Of a stretch of 64,000 nucleotides of DNA, positions 58,333-64,000 are shown in pieces. The notes under the pieces are model-generated. The model saw only the letters and a list, made by a program, of their open reading frames with translations, searched no databases and was not told where the DNA came from. The stretch is from Pseudoscleropodium purum (taxonomy: Eukaryota > Streptophyta > Bryopsida > Hypnales > Brachytheciaceae). The position numbers and the translations under genes are program-made. How positions within the stretch are numbered: position 1 is the first letter of the stretch; each line of letters begins with the position of its first letter. Location: assembly GCA_963969395.1 (NCBI GenBank), contig OZ017796.1:21268501-21332500 (forward strand). The letters run 5' to 3'.

Positions 58333-60640
58333 TTCTTTTGATTTCATGAAAATTGAAGACATTTTTTTGACATCGGAGGATTATATCATACGAAGAGTGC
58401 TGGACCATCAAGACTTCGGAAATAGCAAGTTTCACGTAACTGCCACCTGAATGCGTAATGCCCTTTTGAGAGCAAACCAAAATCTGCGCACAAAATCCCA
58501 TGCATCCCAAGTTTAAGCAGTGCGCCTTGAATTTAAGTCAGAGGGAGAGTTGTGAGGATGCTCCAATTTCTTGCCGCATTTTCCACAATAACATTGATAC
58601 ATGACCAGTGCAACCTGCCAAAGAAATCAGTCAATTGCATCACATGCTCCTACGCCAAATCACATGATCTCTAAACCTCTCTAATCTTATTCACAACAGG
58701 TCAAGTGATACATCTTTGAATGAAGAAACATTAAAATAGGTGAAAGAATTTTGACAAAAAGCATCACGAGCATCTCGCCTTTGATCAGCAGAGTAATTGA
58801 TACTCTCGACACTTCAATAAGATGGAGCACTGCTTCAGTTTTTATTCCCGAGTCATTCGACTACCTTGGATCCCTTTCAAGTTCTACAAACAGTGAGTCC
58901 AATCATATCAATGCAATTGCCAAATCAACATATAGTTTAAGTGAAGAACATGACCCTTCCGTATGTGGTGCACGGCGGTAGATTTCCATTTTCAAGGCAC
59001 CTCAAATTTGAGGCAGAAAATCCAGCAGATTCATAAGAGAATCATATCATGAAATCTTTCAAAAATCAGTCACCCAACCAATCCAAGGACCAATTCCCAC
59101 CCCAAGAGGTCATCTCCATGCGTCTTTCCCATATACTGAAGCATCCAAACATCACTCCGTAAGCTTCTGAAACAACTATGACCCTTGTCAAAATATGTAA
59201 ATCTGTAATGAAAAGATTACATGGAAGGCAGGGTTAAGTTCAAAAACTCCAGACTTACGGAAATTTACATCGCCCACTGCATCCAGATACAAAAAGCACT
59301 ACACGTTCGCACAGAAGAAAAGTTGTTTTGGGACTCGATAAAGATTATAAGATCAAACAGGCCAAGAAAGAATAGAATACAAATTCACATCCAGAGTCAT
59401 GGACTCATGGCATATGCAGTGTCCGTACCAAGAGTACACCAAGAGTACCTATTTCCAATGCTGCATCCACCAAGTACACAAATCAGTTTCAAAAACCAGA
59501 TAAATGTTAACTGACCAGTCAAAAGTGGAATGGAGAACAAAGCTGACTGAGTTTAGACTTGAAGGCCCACAGTTTGACACAGGCAACTTGCGGCCAAGGC
59601 CCGCAACACTTCTCTTTCATGCCAGCCATGTATCAAACCCTCCTAGTCATCCCTTGCCTCCTTGTTACCATTGTTGGGGATAGGATCTCTCATCGTCCAC
59701 AGGATATGCACCTTGGTGGCATCAGCTTGTCACATTGTCACAAGTAAGCAGAAATTTAGAAGCGTTATATGAAAACCTACTCCACAGAACTAGAGTATCC
59801 GGAGGACCAAGTATAGGGGAAAAAATGCAAGACAACGTGACATCAAAAAGTCAATTGGATCAAAGGAAGGCTTCGGTGGTCAGACACAATGGATGAAATT
59901 TACCTACATGGTCATAGACCCGACCTCTTACGGTTCTTGAGATAGCACGCATGACTGTGAAATAGTTTAACCCTGAAACAATGAACCCATCGCCGTGATC
60001 ATCAGCCAGAAAATTAACCTGAGCCCCCAAAATAACCTCTGAAAGGACGAATAGCTGCACTCCTAGTTTCTACAGGAAACTTGAAAGTCGTTCACTGGAC
60101 ACTTCCAGTCCTCCACGCTGTAACAGGGGTATAGTGACAGCCGAGCAGGTGTTGGGATCTGTATCCCTCACTCTGTCAAGAAAGACAAATCACGATCCAG
60201 GCATTCTATCAGATAAGAATTCGATAGAAACACACCCAAGCCAAGCCAACACCATCTCTGCACTCTTCGAAACACACAATCCAGACGGCCAAACGCACGA
60301 TGACATTCGTGCACTATTCAGGACATTTAAACTGAAGTTTATTGAAGCAGGGTTATCAAAAAAACATATCCTAAATGCAAGCATGTACACCTCAGACAGC
60401 AAGTGCAAATCCAACCAGCGCAAGATTCGCAACAGAACCCAACCATGGATCAGAGAAGACGATCAGAGAAAAGTTTGCATGGTAACAAGCCAAGCCGATA
60501 GCATCTCTGCAACCAAACCACAACACCACAACCCATGCCCACGCTCCATTCCCACGTCAACCCTTTCGGACATTGAGCATTCCAACAAGATGGTGGTGTT
60601 CATAAACACCAGTTCAAATGTAAATCGTCAGGCAAGGATC
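58333..60640. other. Region downstream of histone H1, possibly transcribed
   Basis: Less AT-rich than the transposon island. It should contain the 3' untranslated region of the minus-strand H1 gene at its upper end. A possible terminal minus-strand exon (58513-58614, acceptor just above 58614) would encode a 33-residue Cys-bearing peptide, but no partner exon was established. Other short open frames show no family resemblance. Confidence 0.35.
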
Positions 60641-61812
60641 TCACTTCCTCGCTTTCTTCGCAGCAGGTTTCGCCGAGGGGGACTTGGCCGCAGGCTTCAC
60701 GGTCTTCGGGCCCTTCTTCGGCGTCACCATCTTGCGCACAGTCGGAGGCTTCCTCCCTGCCGCGGGCTTCTTCGCCGCCGCTGCTGGAGCGGCCTTCTTC
60801 GCGGGGGCTACAGCTTTCGCCTTCTTCGCAGCGGGGGCCGTCTTCTTCGCAGGAGCCGCTACTTTGGCTTTCTTAGCTGGGGGCGCACTCGCCTTACCCA
60901 CGGCCTTGCGCTTCGTCCCCGTAGTGGGCTTCGCCACCTTCGTTGGCTTCGCAGTTGCGGCCTTGGACTTCGCGACAGTCGTCCCCGCACTCTTGCTCTT
61001 CACTCGACCCGCAGCCGACGGTTTCTTGACGACCTTCGCCTTGGGCGCCACCTTCGCTGCTGCTTTGGGAGCACTCGGAGTCTTCGCCGCCTTCGCAGGC
61101 TTCTTCAATTCGTCGGACAGCTTGAACGAGTTCTTCACCTTCACCAGCTTCCCCGCCTTCGTCAAATTCCGCAACTGGATCGTCAGCATCTTCTTGAAGT
61201 TCGGGGGCAGACCCGTCTTGTACTTGTCCTCCAAGTACTTCGCGATGGCGTACTGGCTAGACCCCGTCCGCTCCTTCAACGCGCCGATCGCCTCGACAAC
61301 CATCTGCCACCGTCCACAAAAGATAACACGTCCATCAGGGCATCAACCACCTGCTCAAACTCCACTCAAACGCCATACACATTCCTAACCCTGCCACATC
61401 TATTACCATGTTCACCAAACACGACTACATGGAAATGGCGCCCAGACGACGGCGCAATTGTCCACTAACATACACAAAGAAAGAAAGAAAACAACCCCAG
61501 CCACCATCGCAACCAAAAAATCTCCAAAAGCAAAGCACACCACCCAAACTTCAACACACACAGCACGACGCATCCCCCACTTACCACGAGGTACGATGGG
61601 TGCAACGCCGGCGCCTTGGGAGTCTTCTGCTTCGCCACCTTCTCCTTCGGCACCTTCACCGCCTTCTCCTTCGGAGACTTCACCGCCTTGGGCTTCAGCT
61701 CCTTGGCCATTCTCGTCTTCGTCGCCTTCGCAGGCTTCTCGTCCGCCTTCACTTCCTCCACGGACTCAACTGCAGGGGCGGGGTCGACGGCCGGGGCGTC
61801 GGAAGCGGCCAT
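60641..61812 (-). CDS. Linker histone H1
   Basis: Two minus-strand exons (61585-61812 and 60641-61303) joined by a 281-bp GT-AG intron give 296 residues. Residues 1-70 are an acidic-then-Lys-rich N-terminal tail (MAASDAPAVDPAPAVESVEE, then KSPKEKAVKVPKEK). Residues 71-142 are the winged-helix globular domain: HPSYLV joins MVVEAIGALKERTGSSQYAI, then LPPNFKKMLTIQLRNLTKAG, then KLVKVKNSFKLSDEL. The remainder is a Lys/Ala/Pro tail with repeated AKKAAPA and KKP motifs. The intron splits the globular domain after its first helix start, as in other plant H1 genes. The protein binds nucleosome entry/exit DNA and compacts chromatin. Exons are very GC-rich compared with flanking DNA. Start, splice sites and stop are all clear. 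Confidence 0.96.
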
Positions 61813-62339
61813 GGCAACAAATAAAAACGCAAACTGCACGCGAACCCTAACACCACTCCCACCCAACCACAAAAGTCGTGCTCTTTTGCGTGTAAAACCA
61901 AATCCTTCTCGTGCCGAGGTGTCCGGAAGCCAAACCAGAAACAAAACTCTCAAACTTACAACGAAAGACACACAAACCAAATTCACACCCAATTCAAAAC
62001 ACCAAGAGACGCACACTATCAACAAACGATGGCAGGAAACTCCGTGCACTCAGGGACACACACACACACTATCAACAACGACGGCAAGGATACAAATCCG
62101 TCCACAGATACTAGAGTATTACAAACGGCGAGAGAGACCCTTCCAAGAAGGAAAGCAAAGCAATACCCACGAGAGCGCAGTGCAAGCAATCGATCAACAG
62201 GACCGCAAGAGCAACGGAAACGCAAATTGCGAGAACGCAATAAGGCTGGAAACGAGGTGTGAGCTCAAGGGAGTGGAGATACCGGGAGAGACAAGCGGAG
62301 GGGACAAGGAGGAGAAGACCTCGGTGGGGAAAAAATAAG
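61813..62339 (-). promoter_or_regulatory. Histone H1 upstream region
   Basis: About 530 bp of moderately GC-rich sequence between the H1 ATG and the satellite array, likely 5' leader and promoter. A TATA-like TTTAAATATA (minus strand) at about 62350-62361 falls in the first bases of the repeat array, so the array could contribute promoter sequence. Open frames here on both strands are not gene-like. Confidence 0.35.
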
Positions 62340-64000
62340 GGGGGTTGGGGTATATTTAAAGCTTTCCACTAATCATCCCTCTTTTGGGGAATTGGACCTT
62401 ATTAGTCAATTTTAGTTCAAAGATAAGATGAAGATGCATCTAATCTAAGTTGTTTTATAATTTTGGGATCTTTGAAGAATTAGTTGTGAATTTTTAAAGT
62501 TGGCATCTAGTTGGTGTAGGTCTCTGTTTCTAGGCAGTGGGGCGATGGGCATGAAAATGACCCACTGTTAGACATCCTTGAATGAATCCGGAGAGATTCA
62601 ATAGTGATACAAAGGCATGTGCGAGCTCTATTTGTATCCCTACAAGAAGACGGTGAAAATGACTCACTAATAATGAATCTTGAATGAATATTAAGAAACT
62701 CAATGGTAATATGAACACATAATTAATAATTTTACCTATGTTCTTATAGGAGGTAAAAGTGACTCACCAACAATATTCCTTGAATGAATCTTGCAAGATC
62801 CAATAATGAAAGTAGGTAGGTTAAAGTTCTCTTTGTGATCTTCTAAGAGGAAGATGCATCTAGTTGAAGTTGTTTTTATAATTTTGGGATCTTTGAAGAA
62901 TTAGTTGTGAATTTTTAAAGTTAGCATTTGGATGGTGTAAGTCTTTGTTTCTAGGTAGTGGGGCGGTGGGCATGAAAACGACCCGCTGTCAGTGATCCTT
63001 GAATGAATCCGGAGAGATTCAGTTGTGATACAAAGGCATATGCGAGTTCTGGGTAGTGGGGTGATGGGCATGAAAATGACCCACTGTCAACAATCCTTGA
63101 ATGAATCTGGGGAGATTTAATAGTGATACAAAGGCATGTGCAAGTTTTGTTTGTGCCCTTGCAAGAAGATGATGAAATGGCTCACCAATAATGAATGTAG
63201 AATGAATCTTAAGAAATCCAATGGTGATATGGACACATAATTGTTAATTTTAGTTGTGTTCTTATAGGGGGTAAAAATGACTCACCAACAATGTTCCTTG
63301 AATGAATCTTGCAAAATCAAAAAAATGAAAGTAGGTAGGTTAGAGTTTTGTTTGTGTTCTTCTAAGAGAAAGATGCATCTAATCTAATTTTATAATTTGG
63401 GAAGATGCATCTAATTTGTTTTTTATGATTTGGGATCTTTGAAACTTTAGTTGTGAATTCTTAAAGTTGGTATTTGGTTGGTGTAGGTCTCTATTTCTAG
63501 GCAATAGGATTGTGGGGGTGAAAATGACTTATTGTCACTGATCCTGAATGAATTTTAGAAGATTTAATAGTAATACAAAGGCATGTAAGAGTTTTCTTTG
63601 TGTCCTTACGAGGGGATGGTGAAAATGACTCACCAATAATGAATCTTTAATAAATGTTAAGAAACTCAACAGTGATATGAACACATAATTAATAGTTTTG
63701 CTTGCGTTTTTATAGGGGGTAAAAACCGCTCACCAACAATGTTCCTTGAATGAATCTTGCACGATCCAATAATGAGAAGAAGGTAGGTCAAAGTTTTGTT
63801 TGTGTTTCTCCAAGGGATAAACATGACTTACCAATAATGATTCTTGAATGAATCTTAAAAGACTTAGTAGTAATATGAGCACATAATTAATAGCTTTGCT
63901 TGTGTTCTTGTAGGGGGTGATTCACCAACAATGATCCTTGTAGGAATCCTTGAATGAATATTTACTCCCCTACAAGAAAAATTTATAATATTATGCTCTA
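62340..64000. repeat. Satellite array upstream of histone H1 (same family as 24290-26000)
   Basis: It starts with AAGG...GGAATTGGACCTTATTAG and contains higher-order units beginning near 62420, 62848 and 63370. Each has AAGATGCATCTA, TTTTGGGATCTTTGAA and TTAGTTGTGAATTTTTAAAG, followed by several GAAAATGACTCACCAA and CTTGAATGAATCTTGCAAGA lines. The array runs to the window edge. It is less diverged than the one upstream of ARC6 and lies in the same orientation. Confidence 0.85.

Noticed and set aside
60134..61468. 444-codon plus-strand open frame opposite histone H1
   Set aside because: The antisense of a GC-rich Lys/Ala-coding exon is naturally stop-poor; the translation is Arg/Leu low complexity.
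61458..62338. Open frames around and antisense to the first histone H1 exon
   Set aside because: No homology; explained by the GC-rich exon and leader of H1.

Overview
The window is nuclear DNA of a land plant. It has three split genes with GT-AG introns, a chloroplast-division protein with an N-terminal plastid-targeting stretch, plant-type (TTTAGGG) telomere-like repeats, and plant-style mobile DNA (Stowaway-like, CACTA, hAT-like, Ty3/Gypsy). The style (AT-rich spacers, piggyBac and chromovirus-like relics) would suit a non-seed plant such as a moss, lycophyte or fern. That is inference only; the species cannot be named from the sequence.

Layout. 1-6000: AT-rich spacer with a 34-bp minisatellite and one GC-richer island without a convincing gene. 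6000-15615 (+): a ten-exon choline-transporter-like (CTL/PNS1) gene. It encodes an 898-residue protein whose first ~450 residues are a Pro/His/Tyr-rich tail with eleven decapeptide repeats. 16812-17401: a Stowaway-like MITE. 18504-23663 (-): a complete seven-exon ARC6 gene (790 residues). 24290-26000: a degenerate satellite array.

About 26-57 kb is a nested transposon island. On the minus strand lie two blocks of a decayed Ty3/Gypsy element: gag-protease-RT at 39.7-42.0 kb, and RT end-RNase H-integrase at 28.4-29.7 kb. They may be one element split by ~10 kb of later insertions, which include a piggyBac transposase relic. A CACTA element (26526-28435, target duplication GTC) sits in the integrase. 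A CACTA-type hairpin MITE (39572-39740) sits at the RT break. A 14.8-kb hAT-like element (42061-56899, 10-bp inverted ends, 8-bp duplication) lies upstream of gag. It carries a protein-kinase-like gene, a truncated zinc-finger gene and a 1,132-codon coiled-coil/RING gene. Each of the three has a GGCGGAC-rich array upstream, and related sequence lies at both element ends. Nested inside is a 3.25-kb insertion (44901-48148, TG...CA ends, 5-bp duplication) with an intact 548-residue ORF.

57-64 kb: spacer with a 162-bp duplication, a two-exon linker histone H1 gene (60641-61812, -, 296 residues), then a second array of the satellite family found upstream of ARC6. The three host genes are unrelated in function (membrane solute transport, plastid division, chromatin). 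The main novelty candidate is the gene-rich hAT-like element with its repeated GC arrays, and its kinase and RING frames broken only by stop codons and never by frameshifts.
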